From: an uncultured Allomuricauda sp.
GTDB taxonomy: Bacteria > Bacteroidota > Bacteroidia > Flavobacteriales > Flavobacteriaceae
Direction: 5' to 3'
Length of the DNA: 64,000 nt
Assembly: GCF_947501165.1 (NCBI RefSeq)
Contig: NZ_CANMUU010000001.1
Location: forward strand, 62,001 to 126,000
Under the pieces are notes generated by a model. It searched no databases. It was not told the DNA's origin and worked only from the letters and a program-made list of their open reading frames with translations. Position 1 is the first letter of the stretch; each line of letters starts with the position of its first letter. The position numbers and the translations under genes were made by a program. Positions 33,699-43,115 of the stretch are shown one piece after another.

Positions 33699-34253
33699 TC
33701 AACCTATTTCCAATTCCAAAAAAATACTTCTCAATTCTTTAAGAGCCCTATGTACTCTAACTTTTGCTGCGCCTTCCGAACAACCCATTATCTCTGCTAA
33801 CTCAGAAAACTTAAGCCCTTTATATTTTGTCAGCACCAAAAGTTGTCTTTTTTCTTCAGGTAACTTTGCCATTGCTCTTTTCAAAAGCGCTTTGTTCCCT
33901 TCCGCTTCAATACCTTCATTTAACTCATCCCCCATTGGGTCTCTTATTTCTATTTTCGAAGAACTACTTGACAATTCATTTTTGGAAGCTTTTTTATGAT
34001 GATCATAATTCACATTTCTGGCCATTCGAAACATCCAAGCGCCAAAAGTGCCATCTCCCGAGAAAGAACTTCTATACTGCAGCATCCTCATAAATACATT
34101 TTGAACCAAGTCCTCACTCAATGATGGATTGTTTCCTAAATTATAGAAGAAGCCAAAAAGTTTCTTTTTGTGCCGTTCATACAATAGTCCCAATTTGTCA
34201 AGGTCTCCTTTTTTGACTTTTAGCATAAGAGCGTTGTCTGTAAGATCGTGCAA
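33699..34253 (-). CDS. ECF-type RNA polymerase sigma factor
   Basis: A 184-residue sigma-70 family member with only regions 2 and 4. Region 2 (about 20-90) has LGLLYERHKKKLFGFFY, LSEDLVQNVFMRMLQY and TFGAWMFRMARNVNYDHHKK. After a Ser-rich linker, region 4 (about 125-175) has LPEEKRQLLVLTKYKGLKFSELAEIMGCSEGAAKVRVHRALKEL. It heads the operon sigma, HEAT/anti-sigma, two DUF4097 proteins. The upstream region carries a possible ECF-type promoter, so it may drive its own operon. Confidence 0.93.
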   Translation of the reverse strand: MHDLTDNALMLKVKKGDLDKLGLLYERHKKKLFGFFYNLGNNPSLSEDLVQNVFMRMLQYRSSFSGDGTFGAWMFRMARNVNYDHHKKASKNELSSSSSKIEIRDPMGDELNEGIEAEGNKALLKRAMAKLPEEKRQLLVLTKYKGLKFSELAEIMGCSEGAAKVRVHRALKELRSIFLELEIG

Positions 34254-34283
34254 GCTTTTAGTTCTTTTTAGGTTTGTTTAAGG

Positions 34284-34312
34284 GTATACTGTACTAAATT
34301 GAAAAGGTTACA
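34284..34312 (-). promoter_or_regulatory. possible autoregulated ECF promoter
   Basis: On the minus strand TGTAACC (34306-34312), then 16 bases, then GTATAC (34284-34289). A TGTAAC-type -35 box upstream of an ECF gene suits self-recognition, but one site is weak evidence. Confidence 0.35.
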
Positions 34313-34386
34313 AAATGTATTCTTTTTTATTGATTTTATTATGAAATCCTTGGGTTTTCTAAGCTCATACGGTAAATTTTTTTGAT

Positions 34387-34394
34387 TATTTTTG
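34387..34394 (+). promoter_or_regulatory. possible -7 box for pyrH
   Basis: TATTTTTG matches TAnnTTTG and ends 22 bases before the pyrH ATG. No TTG is seen at the usual distance upstream. Confidence 0.4.
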
Positions 34395-34416
34395 TCCGGA
34401 TTTCAACTCAGCCTAC

Positions 34417-35124
34417 ATGCAATACAAAAGAATTCTTTTAAAACTCAGTGGAGAAGCCTTGATGGGCGAACAACAGTACGGAATTGATGGAAAGCGCTTG
34501 GCGGAGTATGCTGAAGACATCAAAGCTGTTGTTGAAAAAGGCATAGAAGTAGCTATTGTTATTGGTGGCGGCAATATTTTTCGAGGTCTGTCTGGAGCGA
34601 GCCAAGGTATGGACCGTGTGCAAGGAGACCATATGGGTATGTTGGCCACGGTAATAAATGGATTGGCTTTACAAAGTGCCCTAGAACAACATGGTGTTGA
34701 GACCAGGTTGCAATCTGCCATTAAAATCAATGAAGTTGCTGAACCTTTTATTCGCAGAAGAGCTATGCGTCACTTAGAAAAGGGAAGGGTAGTTATTTTT
34801 GGCGGAGGAACCGGAAACCCATATTTTACAACAGATTCCGCTGCGGTTCTTCGTGCTATTGAAATCAAAGCAGACGTAATCTTAAAAGGTACCAGAGTTG
34901 ATGGCATTTACACTTCGGACCCAGAGAAGGATAAAACTGCAACCAAGTTTGATAATATTTCATTTAACGATGTAATTTCCAAAGGACTTAAGGTGATGGA
35001 CACAACGGCCTTTACGCTAAGTCAAGAAAATGAACTTCCAATAGTGGTATTTGACATGAACACTAGAGGAAATCTCATGAAAATAGTTCAAGGAGAGCGC
35101 ATAGGCACAGTTGTCAATGTGTAA
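34417..35124 (+). CDS. pyrH: UMP kinase
   Basis: A 235-residue amino-acid-kinase-fold enzyme making UDP from UMP. Signature segments are [27 protein letters not shown] near 47-59, [37 protein letters not shown] and [16 protein letters not shown]. It is followed by frr after 42 bases, the usual order in bacteria, but it is separated from tsf by a reverse-strand ECF module. Confidence 0.98.
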   Translation: MQYKRILLKLSGEALMGEQQYGIDGKRLAEYAEDIKAVVEKGIEVAIVIGGGNIFRGLSGASQGMDRVQGDHMGMLATVINGLALQSALEQHGVETRLQSAIKINEVAEPFIRRRAMRHLEKGRVVIFGGGTGNPYFTTDSAAVLRAIEIKADVILKGTRVDGIYTSDPEKDKTATKFDNISFNDVISKGLKVMDTTAFTLSQENELPIVVFDMNTRGNLMKIVQGERIGTVVNV

Positions 35125-35166
35125 TTTGGCAGAGCTTTTGTAGCTAGACCTTAAAAACCTAAACGT

Positions 35167-35721
35167 ATGAACGAAGAAGTAACATTTATACTTGATGCTA
35201 CTAAAGAGAGCATGGATGGAGGCATTTCCCATTTAGAAAAAGCCTTGGTGAAAATTCGAGCGGGCAAAGCAAGTCCAGTTATGTTATCGACCGTAATGGT
35301 GGAGTATTATGGCTCTCCCACTCCCCTCTCCCAAGTATCCAACATCAACACTCCAGATGCTAGAACCATATCCGTTCAACCATGGGAAAAAAGTATCTTA
35401 GGTGACATTGAAACAGCCATTATGAATGCCAATCTAGGTTTCAATCCCATGAACAATGGAGAAATGGTTATCATCAATGTACCGCCCTTGACCGAAGAGC
35501 GCAGAATACAATTGGTTAAACAGGCAAAAGGCGAGGCTGAAGATGCCAAGGTAAGCATTAGAAATGCAAGGCAGGATGCCAACAAGGAGCTTAAGAAGCT
35601 TGATATTTCTGAGGATTTAAAAAGTAATGCCGAAGTGGACGTACAAGAACTAACAGATTCTTACATCCAAAAAGTAGATGCCATCCTTACCGTTAAGGAA
35701 GCTGAAATCATGAAGGTCTGA
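35167..35721 (+). CDS. frr: ribosome recycling factor
   Basis: A 184-residue tRNA-shaped protein which with EF-G splits the post-termination ribosome. The three-helix bundle and small domain are recognisable from MDGGISHLEKALVKIRAGKASP, MVEYYGSPTPLSQVSNI, ISVQPWEKSILGDIETAI and the long helix LTEERRIQLVKQAKGEAEDA. Length and start are standard. It is transcribed with pyrH. Confidence 0.98.
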   Translation: MNEEVTFILDATKESMDGGISHLEKALVKIRAGKASPVMLSTVMVEYYGSPTPLSQVSNINTPDARTISVQPWEKSILGDIETAIMNANLGFNPMNNGEMVIINVPPLTEERRIQLVKQAKGEAEDAKVSIRNARQDANKELKKLDISEDLKSNAEVDVQELTDSYIQKVDAILTVKEAEIMKV

Positions 35722-35772
35722 TTCTATTGATTTTCCATAAGTCATCTTCTAGGAGTACAACTAATCATTTTC

Positions 35773-35780
35773 TAACTTTG
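35773..35780 (+). promoter_or_regulatory. possible -7 box for the MMPL gene
   Basis: TAACTTTG matches TAnnTTTG and ends 17 bases before the ATG at 35798. No clear -33 element is seen at the normal spacing. Confidence 0.35.
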
Positions 35781-35797
35781 CCCCTAACAAAACATTT

Positions 35798-38197
35798 ATG
35801 GTAGCAAAGCTAACCCGAGGATTCTGGCCTGCAGTGGCCCGAATAATACTTAGAAACCGTATTGTTATTCTGTTTCTGGTAGCGGCCGCTACTGTTTTTC
35901 TAGCATTACAATGGAAAAACATCCAAATGTCCAATACTGAGGTCAATATCCTTCCAGATGACCATCCAGCTAGTATTAATTACAACATTTTCACGAATCT
36001 CTTTGGAGAAGAAGGAAACGCTATCGTTTTTGCAGTTCGGAATCCTCGACTGTTCAACCCAAAGAATTTTAATCGCTGGAATAAGTTCAGCAAACAACTT
36101 GAAGCTTTCCCAGAGGTAGATTTTGTAGTTTCCACGGACAATCTACAGGTATTGGTCAAGGACAATGAGAAACAAGAGTTTGTAATTGAGGATTTTATTC
36201 AGGAAGACCCCACTTCTTCTAAAGAGGTCGATCAGTTAAAAGAACATCTTATAACCGAGCTCCCTTTTTATAATGGGCTGATTTATAATCCAGAAAGTGA
36301 GACCATTCAAACCATCGCCTATTTGGACAAAGATATTGTTAATACATCTGTCCGAAACCAGTTCATTTTAAATGACCTTCAGGATTTGGTCAAAAATTTT
36401 GAAGAAGAAACTCAATTGGATATGCATGTTTCAGGTATGCCCTATATACGAACTTGGAACACTAAATCCGTTGTGGATGAAATTGGCATTTTTATTGGAG
36501 CCGCACTTCTGATTACCTCTTTGATTTTCTTTTTCTTCTTCCGCAGTTTTCGCGCCACAATCATTTCAATGTGCGTGGTTATTATTGGGGTAATGTGGGC
36601 CTTTGGCATTTTGGGTTTGCTTCAATACGAGATTACCATTCTCACCGCCTTAATTCCACCTCTCATTATCGTGATTGGGATTCCAAACTGTATTTTCCTA
36701 ATCAATAAATATCAGCAAGAGGTAAAGAAACATGGCAATCAAGCACTCTCACTTCAACGGGTAATTTCCAAAATTGGAAATGCCACCTTGATGACCAACA
36801 TAACAACGGCATCTGGTTTTGCAACTTTCATTATTCTGGATAGCGACTTGCTCAAGGAATTTGGTATTGTAGCATCCATAAACATTATCGGGATTTTCGT
36901 GCTTTCCCTTTTGATCATTCCTATCATATATAGCTTCATGGCCTTACCAAAGACCAAACATTTGAAGCATCTCAACAAAAGATGGATAGACTTCTTTGTG
37001 AATTGGATGGAGCGAATGGTACGGGACCATAGAATTGGAGTTTATATTTCTTCGGTAGCCATTTTGGTTTTGAGTATTATTGGAATCTATCAAATTGAGA
37101 TTACAGGAAGCCGTATTGAGGATTTGCCTAAGAACACGCACTATTTTAAGGACATTCGTTTTTTTGAAGAAGAGTTTGATGGTATTATGCCCATGGAAAT
37201 CGTAGTGGATACCAAACGAAAAAATGGAGCGTTCAAACCTGCCACCCTACGCCGCATGAACCAATTGGGAGAGGTTATTCAAGAAACACCTGAACTATCT
37301 CGCCCCGTTTCAGTGGTAGACTTGGTGAAGTATTCCAAACAGGCGTTTTACAATGGCATCCCTAAATACTATCAGCTTCCCACATCGCAAGAGAATACTT
37401 TTATCATGGATATGGTGAGAAAGTCCTCTGCAGATGGCGATTTATTGGAAAGTTTTATGGACAGTACTGGACAAACTGCTCGTTTGACCACGTTTCTAAG
37501 AGATGTCAAAATTGACCGGATGGAAGAGATTGAAATGGATGTTCAAAAGGCCATTACCAAATTCTTTCCTGAGGAGCGCTACAATGTTTTTATGACCGGG
37601 AAAGCCCTACTGTTCCTTAAAGGGACCCGATATCTGGTCAAAAATCTATTGATTTCTTTAGCATTGGCCATAGGCCTTATTTCGTTGTTTATGGCCTATT
37701 TGTTTCGCTCCTTCCGGATGATTATCATTTCCTTGGTGCCAAACTTACTCCCTCTAGTCATTACTGCGGGCCTTATGGGATATTTAGGCATTCCTATAAA
37801 ACCCTCGACCATTTTGGTTTTTAGTATTGCATTTGGAATTTCTGTGGATGATACCATACACTTCTTGGCAAAATACAGGCAAGAGCTCACTACCCATAGA
37901 TGGCATATAAAAAAGTCGGTATATGCGGCTTTACGAGAGACCGGAGTAAGCATGTTCTATACCTCAATCGTATTGTTCTTTGGCTTTTCGGTGTTTATCA
38001 TTTCTGATTTTGGTGGCACCAAAGCGCTGGGAGGATTGGTTTCTGCTACGCTCCTATTTGCCATGTTGGCCAACTTGATTTTATTGCCTTCCCTTTTGCT
38101 GTCATTGGAAAGAAGCATTGCCAATAAGCAAGTACTTAAAAAACCTCAAATTGACATTTTACCCAAGGAAGAAGTAGGGGAAACAAAAGACAACTAG
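35798..38197 (+). CDS. MMPL/RND-family transport protein
   Basis: A 799-residue inner-membrane protein with the two-fold RND layout. A first helix near 22-38 is followed by a periplasmic domain, then five helices about 230-400. A second helix near 410-435 precedes another periplasmic domain and five helices about 610-775. Characteristic segments are FFFFFRSFRATIISM, PNCIFLINKYQQE, and FGISVDDTIHFLAKYRQE, the last with the Asp pair in the helix used for proton coupling. It belongs to the MMPL/SSD-type exporters rather than to AcrB-type pumps with an adaptor. The substrate, probably lipidic, is not known. Confidence 0.88.
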   Translation: MVAKLTRGFWPAVARIILRNRIVILFLVAAATVFLALQWKNIQMSNTEVNILPDDHPASINYNIFTNLFGEEGNAIVFAVRNPRLFNPKNFNRWNKFSKQLEAFPEVDFVVSTDNLQVLVKDNEKQEFVIEDFIQEDPTSSKEVDQLKEHLITELPFYNGLIYNPESETIQTIAYLDKDIVNTSVRNQFILNDLQDLVKNFEEETQLDMHVSGMPYIRTWNTKSVVDEIGIFIGAALLITSLIFFFFFRSFRATIISMCVVIIGVMWAFGILGLLQYEITILTALIPPLIIVIGIPNCIFLINKYQQEVKKHGNQALSLQRVISKIGNATLMTNITTASGFATFIILDSDLLKEFGIVASINIIGIFVLSLLIIPIIYSFMALPKTKHLKHLNKRWIDFFVNWMERMVRDHRIGVYISSVAILVLSIIGIYQIEITGSRIEDLPKNTHYFKDIRFFEEEFDGIMPMEIVVDTKRKNGAFKPATLRRMNQLGEVIQETPELSRPVSVVDLVKYSKQAFYNGIPKYYQLPTSQENTFIMDMVRKSSADGDLLESFMDSTGQTARLTTFLRDVKIDRMEEIEMDVQKAITKFFPEERYNVFMTGKALLFLKGTRYLVKNLLISLALAIGLISLFMAYLFRSFRMIIISLVPNLLPLVITAGLMGYLGIPIKPSTILVFSIAFGISVDDTIHFLAKYRQELTTHRWHIKKSVYAALRETGVSMFYTSIVLFFGFSVFIISDFGGTKALGGLVSATLLFAMLANLILLPSLLLSLERSIANKQVLKKPQIDILPKEEVGETKDN

Positions 38198-38282
38198 ATA
38201 TTTCTTCATAAAACCTAAGGGTATAGTCCTCTTTTTTGACCAAAAAACTATCTTTACGGCTTAATTTTAGTGAAGCCAAAAA

Positions 38283-39716
38283 ATGATATCACAATCCATA
38301 AAATCATTGCTTGAAAAACAGCCGATTGGAGATACTGTTCAAATTGAAGGTTGGGTAAGAGCCTTTAGAAGCAACAGATTCATAGCAATAAATGACGGTT
38401 CCATTATTCATAACCTTCAATGTGTGATTGATTTTGAGAATTTTGATGAATCTCTTCTTAAACAGATTACCGTTGGTTCAGCTTTACGAATAAAGGGAGA
38501 ACTTGTGGAAAGTCAAGGAAAAGGACAAAGTCTGGAAATTCAGGTAAAAGATGTCTTTGTGCATGGAACCGCTGACCCTGAGACATATCCGATTCAGCCC
38601 AAAAAACATTCCCTTGAATTCCTTCGCGAAAAAGCGCATTTAAGAGTTCGTACCAATACCTTTTCTGCAGTGATGCGTGTTCGTTCGGCTTTATCATTTG
38701 CCATTCACCGTTATTTTCAAGAAAATGGGTTCTACTATATGAACACACCCATTGTCACAGGTTCTGACGCTGAGGGAGCAGGGGAAATGTTTCGTGTAAG
38801 TACATTAGACCCCAAAAATCCTCCATTGACTGAAGAGGGCGAAGTAAAATATGAGGATGATTTTTTTGGTAAAGAAACGAACCTTACAGTATCGGGGCAA
38901 CTAGAGGCTGAAACCTATGCCATGGGCTTGGGAAAGGTATACACATTTGGCCCCACGTTCAGAGCTGAAAACTCCAATACCTCAAGACACCTTGCCGAAT
39001 TTTGGATGATTGAGCCTGAAATGGCCTTTTATGAACTTGATGCCAACATGGATTTGGCAGAAGACTTCATTAAATACACTATCCGATATGTATTGGACCA
39101 TTGTATGGATGATTTAGCCTTTTTGGAGAAGCGTCTCTTGGATGAGGAAAAAACCAAGCCTCAGAACGAGCGCAGTGAAATGGCCTTGATTGAAAAACTC
39201 AAGTTTGTTGTGGATAACAACTTCAAAAGGGTCACTTATACCGAAGCGATTGATATTTTACGCAACAGCAAACCGAACAAAAAGAAAAAGTTCAAGTATC
39301 CAATTGACGAATGGGGGGCTGATCTGCAAAGTGAACATGAACGCTTTTTGGTCGAGAAGCATTTTAAGTGTCCTGTAATACTATTTGATTATCCAGCTAA
39401 AATAAAGGCTTTCTACATGCGACTGAATGAGGATGGAAAAACAGTCCGAGCCATGGATGTTCTTTTTCCAGGTATTGGAGAGATTGTTGGAGGTTCTCAA
39501 CGTGAGGAGCGTTTGGAAGTACTCCAACAAAAAATTGAAGAACTGGGTATTGATGAAAAAGAGCTTTGGTGGTATCTAGACCTAAGACGATTCGGAACAG
39601 CGGTTCATAGTGGTTTCGGACTTGGTTTTGAACGTTTGGTGCTCTTCGCTACCGGTATGGGTAATATTCGTGATGTAATTCCTTACCCAAGGACACCCCA
39701 AAACGCAGAATTTTAA
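38283..39716 (+). CDS. asnS: asparaginyl-tRNA synthetase
   Basis: A 477-residue class IIb enzyme. The N-terminal anticodon-binding OB fold covers about 15-110 ([22 protein letters not shown]). The catalytic domain starts with [36 protein letters not shown], and has motif 2 [23 protein letters not shown] and motif 3 [15 protein letters not shown] near 442-456. An insertion near 280-330 ([15 protein letters not shown]) is typical of this asnS group. It lies 42 bases before rpoN, as in many Bacteroidota. Confidence 0.98.
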   Translation: MISQSIKSLLEKQPIGDTVQIEGWVRAFRSNRFIAINDGSIIHNLQCVIDFENFDESLLKQITVGSALRIKGELVESQGKGQSLEIQVKDVFVHGTADPETYPIQPKKHSLEFLREKAHLRVRTNTFSAVMRVRSALSFAIHRYFQENGFYYMNTPIVTGSDAEGAGEMFRVSTLDPKNPPLTEEGEVKYEDDFFGKETNLTVSGQLEAETYAMGLGKVYTFGPTFRAENSNTSRHLAEFWMIEPEMAFYELDANMDLAEDFIKYTIRYVLDHCMDDLAFLEKRLLDEEKTKPQNERSEMALIEKLKFVVDNNFKRVTYTEAIDILRNSKPNKKKKFKYPIDEWGADLQSEHERFLVEKHFKCPVILFDYPAKIKAFYMRLNEDGKTVRAMDVLFPGIGEIVGGSQREERLEVLQQKIEELGIDEKELWWYLDLRRFGTAVHSGFGLGFERLVLFATGMGNIRDVIPYPRTPQNAEF

Positions 39717-39758
39717 TTCGATTGCTTAAATTTATAGGAAAGGAAGACTCATAGCTCC

Positions 39759-41216
39759 ATGTTAAAACAACATCTCCAGTTTAAACTTTCCCAAAAGCTG
39801 TCTCCTCAGCAAATTCAGTTGATGAAATTGATTCAACTGCCCACCCAGGCATTTGAACAACGTTTGAAACAAGAGTTGGAGGAGAATCCTGCACTAGAAA
39901 GTGGCAAAGCTGAGAACGATTCTCTGGATGATACTTACGATAATACGTATGAAGAATCTGGGGATAGTGAATCCATCTCAGCAGATGACATCAACATTGA
40001 TGATTATTTGAGTGATGATGAAGTACCTGATTACCGTACTCAAGTAAGCAACTATAGTGCTGATGATGATGAAAAGAGCATTCCTTATGCTTCAGGCATC
40101 TCGTTCAATCAGTATTTAATCAATCAGCTTAACACGGTTCACTTGGATGACCAAGAATGGGCCATAGCAGAGTTTTTAGTGGGAAGCATTGATGAGAGTG
40201 GATATATCCGTCGCCCTCTTAGCGATATTATGGATGATTTAGCCTTCACTCAAAACATTTATACAGAGGAGGACAAAATAGAAGCCGTACTCAAAATAGT
40301 CCAGCAATTGGATCCTCCTGGGGTTGCTGCGCGATCTTTGGATGAATGCCTTATCCTTCAACTACGCCGAAAAGAAAATACACCTTCAAACGCACTGGCC
40401 ATTGATATTTTGGAAAGGTCTTTTGAGCAATTCACCAAAAAGCATTATTCCAAACTCCTTCAAAAACATCAGGTGGACGAGGAAGCTTTGAAAGATGCCA
40501 TTTCGGAAATTGAAAAACTGAACCCAAAACCAGGGGGTTCATACGCCGGTAGCACCCGAATCATTGAACACATTGTCCCTGATTTTTCCATAAAAATTGT
40601 GGATGGTGAACTTGAACTAAGCTTAAATGGGCGCAATGCTCCCGAACTTCATGTATCACGAGAATATAGCAACATGCTTGCAGGATACAAGAATGCCAAA
40701 GAAAAATCGAAGTCCCAAAAGGATACGGTAATGTTCATCAAACAAAAACTTGATGCCGCCAAATGGTTCATTGATGCCATAAAGCAACGGCAACAAACTC
40801 TTTTTGTGACTATGAGTACCATAATGAACTACCAAAAGGAGTACTTTTTAACTGGGGATGAGCGCAAGCTCCGGCCCATGATCTTAAAGGACATTGCTGA
40901 CCAAATTGGAATGGATGTTTCTACAGTTTCCAGAGTTGCCAATAGTAAGTACGTAGATACTCCCTATGGTACCAAGCTCATTAAAGAGTTTTTCTCTGAA
41001 GCCATGAAAAATGAGCAAGGTGAAGATGTATCGACGCGAGAAATCAAGAAGATACTGGAAACGGTAATTCGCGATGAGGAGAAGAAAAAGCCTTTGACCG
41101 ACGATAAATTGGCCAAAATTCTGAAGGAACGTGGCTATCCCATTGCCAGAAGAACCGTAGCCAAATACCGGGAGCAATTGGGCATTCCAGTGGCCAGGCT
41201 CAGAAAACAAATCTGA
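39759..41216 (+). CDS. rpoN: RNA polymerase sigma-54 factor
   Basis: A 485-residue alternative sigma factor. Region I (1-50) is Gln/Leu-rich (LQFKLSQKLSPQQIQLMKLIQLPTQAFEQ, starting near 4), an acidic region II follows (about 50-100), and the core-binding and DNA-binding parts come next. The RpoN box reads ARRTVAKYREQLGIP near 463-477. All parts needed are present. No enhancer-binding activator is in the window. It overlaps the next membrane gene by one base (TGATG), so the two are translationally coupled. Confidence 0.97.
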   Translation: MLKQHLQFKLSQKLSPQQIQLMKLIQLPTQAFEQRLKQELEENPALESGKAENDSLDDTYDNTYEESGDSESISADDINIDDYLSDDEVPDYRTQVSNYSADDDEKSIPYASGISFNQYLINQLNTVHLDDQEWAIAEFLVGSIDESGYIRRPLSDIMDDLAFTQNIYTEEDKIEAVLKIVQQLDPPGVAARSLDECLILQLRRKENTPSNALAIDILERSFEQFTKKHYSKLLQKHQVDEEALKDAISEIEKLNPKPGGSYAGSTRIIEHIVPDFSIKIVDGELELSLNGRNAPELHVSREYSNMLAGYKNAKEKSKSQKDTVMFIKQKLDAAKWFIDAIKQRQQTLFVTMSTIMNYQKEYFLTGDERKLRPMILKDIADQIGMDVSTVSRVANSKYVDTPYGTKLIKEFFSEAMKNEQGEDVSTREIKKILETVIRDEEKKKPLTDDKLAKILKERGYPIARRTVAKYREQLGIPVARLRKQI

Positions 41217-41821
41217 TGCGTCATTTTCTGAACATTGTTTCCTATGTTTTTCACCCATTGTTCGTTCCGATTGGAGGCACGTTAATTTACTTTCTGATTA
41301 CCCCAAAATATACTTCATTGGAAATTCAAAGTGGGAACATATTGCCCATTTTTATTCTTACGGTGATTATTCCAATTATCTTTTTTTTAATTCTAAAGAA
41401 TTTAGGAATCATTAGTTCTATTTTTCTACCTACACTTAAAGAACGTAAGTATCCCTTGTACATCAATGCCATTATCCTATTCATGATTTTGTACAAAGTA
41501 ATACCTAATAATTATGTTCCTGAGCTTTTCTATTTCTTTGTTGGCCTTTTGATGGCAATAGGGGCAACGTTGATTTTACTCTTTTTACGAATCAAGACCA
41601 GTATACACCTTTTGGGAATGGGAAGTATACTGATGTTCATGATTGGTTTGAGCATACACTTTGAAATAAACATAACCTTGGCCATTAGTTTGTTTACTTT
41701 ACTAACGGGTCTTGTGGCCACTTCTCGATTGTACTTAAACGCGCATAGCAAAATGGAGCTGTTGGTAGGTTTTTTTATTGGTGTTCTATCCCAGATGTTA
41801 ATTCTGAAGTATTGGTTATAG
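41216..41821 (+). CDS. membrane protein related to PAP2 phosphatases
   Basis: A 201-residue protein with about six hydrophobic helices. The last part (SIHLLGMGSI ... ATSRLYLNAHSKMELLVGFFIG) resembles the C-terminal half of PAP2 lipid phosphatases. There a segment of the SRxxLxxH kind is catalytic; here Ser, Arg and His are kept in ATSRLYLNAHS, but the preceding KxxxxxxRP motif is only partial (LKERKYPLY). Activity is uncertain. Coupled to rpoN by a one-base overlap, a conserved pairing in Flavobacteriia. Confidence 0.7.
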   Translation: MRHFLNIVSYVFHPLFVPIGGTLIYFLITPKYTSLEIQSGNILPIFILTVIIPIIFFLILKNLGIISSIFLPTLKERKYPLYINAIILFMILYKVIPNNYVPELFYFFVGLLMAIGATLILLFLRIKTSIHLLGMGSILMFMIGLSIHFEINITLAISLFTLLTGLVATSRLYLNAHSKMELLVGFFIGVLSQMLILKYWL

Positions 41822-42538
41822 AATGTAAAAAATAATACCTATTCTGAATACCCTTGCATCTATTGTTTCCCCGTTATCCAAAACTATTCCATCGTTAAGG
41901 AGGGGATTTAAGCTGTAATACGAATGGATATTAAAAGTATTGTATCCAAAACTCAAGGTTAGGCCATATTGAAAGTCCCGTATATCACTGTTTGAAAAAC
42001 GGATTACATCATCTTCAATGTTCAATGAATTTCCCTCTTCCAAAACCAATTTGGAACTTCCTGAAAAAACATAGGCAAATCGCAGACCTCCGTAAATTCT
42101 CCAAAACTTATAATCCGTAGCCGTTGATGTTCGCCATCTCAATTCCAATGGCATTTCTATGGCATGTGTTGCCAACTTGTTTCGTCTAAAATCATCTTCC
42201 GAATCCAGAATAGAATATGCTATTTCTGCCCCAGAGTTATCTGCTCTTATATTGCTGTAGTACGAATTGATAGCGTAACCCAAACCAAGGCCTAAGCCAA
42301 AATTTCTGGCTCTATTAATGGGTATATCTTTGATAAAACCCAACTGAAGATTATAGGACAAGCTATTTTGTACCACATTCTCAGGTCTATCGGTCAAAAA
42401 ATTAATGCCTGTTCCTATATAAAATTGATCTTCAAAATACCGTAAACTACTCTCATCACTTTCCCCAAATTGTGCATAAGAAGCAAAAGCAGCACTGAAA
42501 AAAACAACAACCCTTAAAATCCTTGACGACCCTAACAT
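41816..42538 (-). CDS. PorT-like outer-membrane beta-barrel protein
   Basis: A 240-residue protein with a signal peptide (residues 1-22, ending ASYAQ). The mature part has alternating strands (YIGTGINFLTD, YNLQLGFIKDI, FGLGLGLGYAINSYY, YKFWRIYGGLRFAYVFS, FQYGLTLSFGYNTFNIHSYYS) and ends with a strand closing in aromatics (FRIGIIFYIL). This is the PorT/outer-membrane beta-barrel family. PorT is needed for type IX secretion and gliding; the place next to rpoN and exbD genes supports it, but the family has several paralogs. The gene overlaps the membrane gene at 41816-41821 tail to tail. Confidence 0.75.
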   Translation of the reverse strand: MLGSSRILRVVVFFSAAFASYAQFGESDESSLRYFEDQFYIGTGINFLTDRPENVVQNSLSYNLQLGFIKDIPINRARNFGLGLGLGYAINSYYSNIRADNSGAEIAYSILDSEDDFRRNKLATHAIEMPLELRWRTSTATDYKFWRIYGGLRFAYVFSGSSKLVLEEGNSLNIEDDVIRFSNSDIRDFQYGLTLSFGYNTFNIHSYYSLNPLLNDGIVLDNGETIDARVFRIGIIFYIL

Positions 42539-42570
42539 AAAGTTTACTCCATTTTGTTCAAAAATAAAAA

Positions 42571-42598
42571 AACGCTCCAGAAAATTCTGGAGCGTTTT
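42571..42598. terminator. terminator of the exbB-exbD operon
   Basis: A 13-bp perfect stem AAACGCTCCAGAA / TTCTGGAGCGTTT with a 2-base loop. The left side continues in A residues, giving a T-run on the minus strand. Confidence 0.9.
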
Positions 42599-42619
42599 TC
42601 ACTAAATCTAAGTTATTGC

Positions 42620-43102
42620 CTACTGCAGATTGTTAAAAGCGTTTCCTTCATAAGTAGTATAATTTACTTTGAGGGCATTTACTTTTCTCAATTCCTGCTT
42701 AATATCAGCAATTAGTCCCATATTAGCGTCCTTATCCACTTTAAGTGCAGTGGTCAATACATTTTGAAGTTCCTGTGGTTTCTTGGCTCGTTCTGCCAAA
42801 ATATAAGAACCTACTTCGCCAATACTGGCGAACTTATCATTAAGTTGTATTTTGGGTTCAGTACCAAAAACTTTCTGATATTCTCTAGTTGGCTTACCTA
42901 CATAAATGTAGATCACCCTATCCTTTTTCTCTAATTTCTTAATCTCAGAGGCATTAGGAAGTGTATTTTCCACCAATAACGAACTGTCTTTCATAGTTGT
43001 TACCGTCATAAAGAAAAACAACAACATGAAAACAATATCAGGCAACGAGGCAGTAGAAACCGCTGGTAAATCACCATCTTTCTTTTTTGCAAATTTTGCC
43101 AT
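42620..43102 (-). CDS. exbD: ExbD/TolR-type biopolymer transport protein 2
   Basis: A 160-residue protein. A short cytoplasmic N-terminus is followed by one membrane helix at about 20-40 (TASLPDIVFMLLFFFMTVTT) with the proton-channel Asp in LPDIVF. The periplasmic domain contains VIYIYVGKPTREYQKVFG and a DANMGLIADIKQELRKV end. It works with ExbB to convert proton flow into force on periplasmic partners such as TonB-type proteins. It is last of the operon, 13 bases after the other exbD. Confidence 0.9.
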   Translation of the reverse strand: MAKFAKKKDGDLPAVSTASLPDIVFMLLFFFMTVTTMKDSSLLVENTLPNASEIKKLEKKDRVIYIYVGKPTREYQKVFGTEPKIQLNDKFASIGEVGSYILAERAKKPQELQNVLTTALKVDKDANMGLIADIKQELRKVNALKVNYTTYEGNAFNNLQ

Positions 43103-43115
43103 AATCTAAATACTA

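Noticed and set aside
42560..42567. Minus-strand TATTTTTG before the PorT-like gene
   Set aside because: It matches the -7 consensus but sits against the exbD terminator in an A-run and lacks a -33 element, so it may be chance.
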